NCBI RefSeq assembly: GCF_000169155.1
Contig: NZ_AAWL01000004.1
Location: 62,001 to 126,000, forward strand
Direction: 5' to 3'
DNA: 64,000 nt
Origin: Thermosinus carboxydivorans Nor1
GTDB lineage: Bacteria > Bacillota > Negativicutes > Sporomusales > Thermosinaceae
Shown: positions 63,914-64,000 of the stretch, in pieces
Layout of the letters: every line of letters starts with the position of its first letter
Numbering within the stretch: position 1 is the first letter of the stretch
Program-made: the position numbers and the translations under genes
Notes under the pieces: generated by a model
Databases searched by the model: none
Seen by the model: only the letters and a program-made list of their open reading frames with translations
Told to the model about the DNA's origin: nothing

Positions 63914-64000
63914 TTACAGCCTGGTTTCCCAAATTTTGATGGCTTCAATTATCCCATCAATAATCGCCTGTGGTCTGGGCGGACAGCCAGGCACATTTAC
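63914..64000 (-). CDS. cooL: Hydrogenase small subunit CooL (NuoB-like), 5' part outside window
   Basis: Only the last 28 codons and the stop are visible. VNVPGCPPRPQAIIDGI is the C-terminal signature of NuoB/Ech-type small subunits, with the last cluster cysteine in PGCPPRP. It precedes cooX by 13 bases, as in other coo operons. The rest, including cooM and cooK if present, is beyond the right edge. Confidence 0.93.
   Translation of the reverse strand, partial: VNVPGCPPRPQAIIDGIIEAIKIWETRL

Noticed and set aside
320-64000. Many long open frames antisense to known genes, for example inside korA-D, lon, fdn and copA
   Set aside because: They lie opposite well-recognised enzymes, have no own ribosome sites and no domain; high G+C creates them by chance.
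1-64000. CRISPR arrays, prophage genes and rRNA operons
   Set aside because: No regularly spaced direct repeats, phage structural genes or rRNA sequence were seen.

Overview
The window reads as chromosomal DNA of an anaerobic, selenocysteine-using, respiring Firmicute of the Negativicutes (Sporomusaceae) type. The evidence is a hydrogenogenic CO dehydrogenase/energy-converting hydrogenase (coo) operon, a Tat-exported selenoprotein formate dehydrogenase, ferredoxin-dependent 2-oxoacid oxidoreductase, siroheme-decarboxylase (alternative heme) genes, an [FeFe]-hydrogenase regulatory module, a valS T-box and LonB. Thermosinus carboxydivorans would fit well, but that name is an inference from gene content. 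Nearly everything is on the minus strand; only 41.3-45.9 kb is plus.

Layout. 1-3.5 kb: 3' part of an [FeFe]-hydrogenase operon (DRTGG, ATPase, HydS-like protein, DRTGG, PHP, NuoE-like). 3.7-11.8 kb: O-antigen ligase-like protein, folC, valS under a T-box, UbiD, tatC, tatA. 11.9-16.1 kb: lactate use (FAD oxidase, lactate permease, FadR-type regulator). 16.2-20.1 kb: polyprenyl synthase and korABCD. 20.2-22.2 kb: Ptb-like protein and ahbAB. 22.2-30.4 kb: engB, lon, lonB, clpX, clpP, tig. 30.5-31.1 kb: tRNA-Gly and an IS21-like relic. 31.1-38.6 kb: FdhE, formate dehydrogenase (selenoprotein), tungsten-type aldehyde oxidoreductase and a MoaD-like protein. 38.9-41.1 kb: two-component system. 41.3-43.0 kb: a Cys/Tyr/Trp-rich repeat peptide with a radical SAM/SPASM enzyme, the best candidate for an undescribed RiPP-like system. 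43.1-45.9 kb: potassium uptake genes behind a structured leader, and a small repeat protein. 46.0-46.9 kb: five tRNAs. 47.1-48.9 kb: cysK and a B3/B4-domain protein. 49.0-51.8 kb: copA and csoR. 51.9-54.95 kb: larA and an MFS transporter preceded by a ykkC-like riboswitch. 55.2-57.7 kb: small and degraded genes. 57.9-64 kb: cooL-X-U-H-hypA-F-S-C.

How it fits together. CO is oxidised by CooS, electrons pass through CooF to the CooH/L/X/U hydrogenase, and H2 is released. The HydS-like module is probably a hydrogen or redox sensor for a separate bifurcating hydrogenase. Formate and lactate are further electron donors; the exported formate dehydrogenase and the Tat genes belong together. Alternative heme synthesis would supply cytochrome b.

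Sequence quality. Three genes (ktrA, copA, MFS) carry frame breaks that can be repaired by changing homopolymer lengths by one base, so they may be sequencing errors rather than real pseudogenes. The coo region is visibly more AT-rich than the formate/AOR region, which suggests lateral acquisition.
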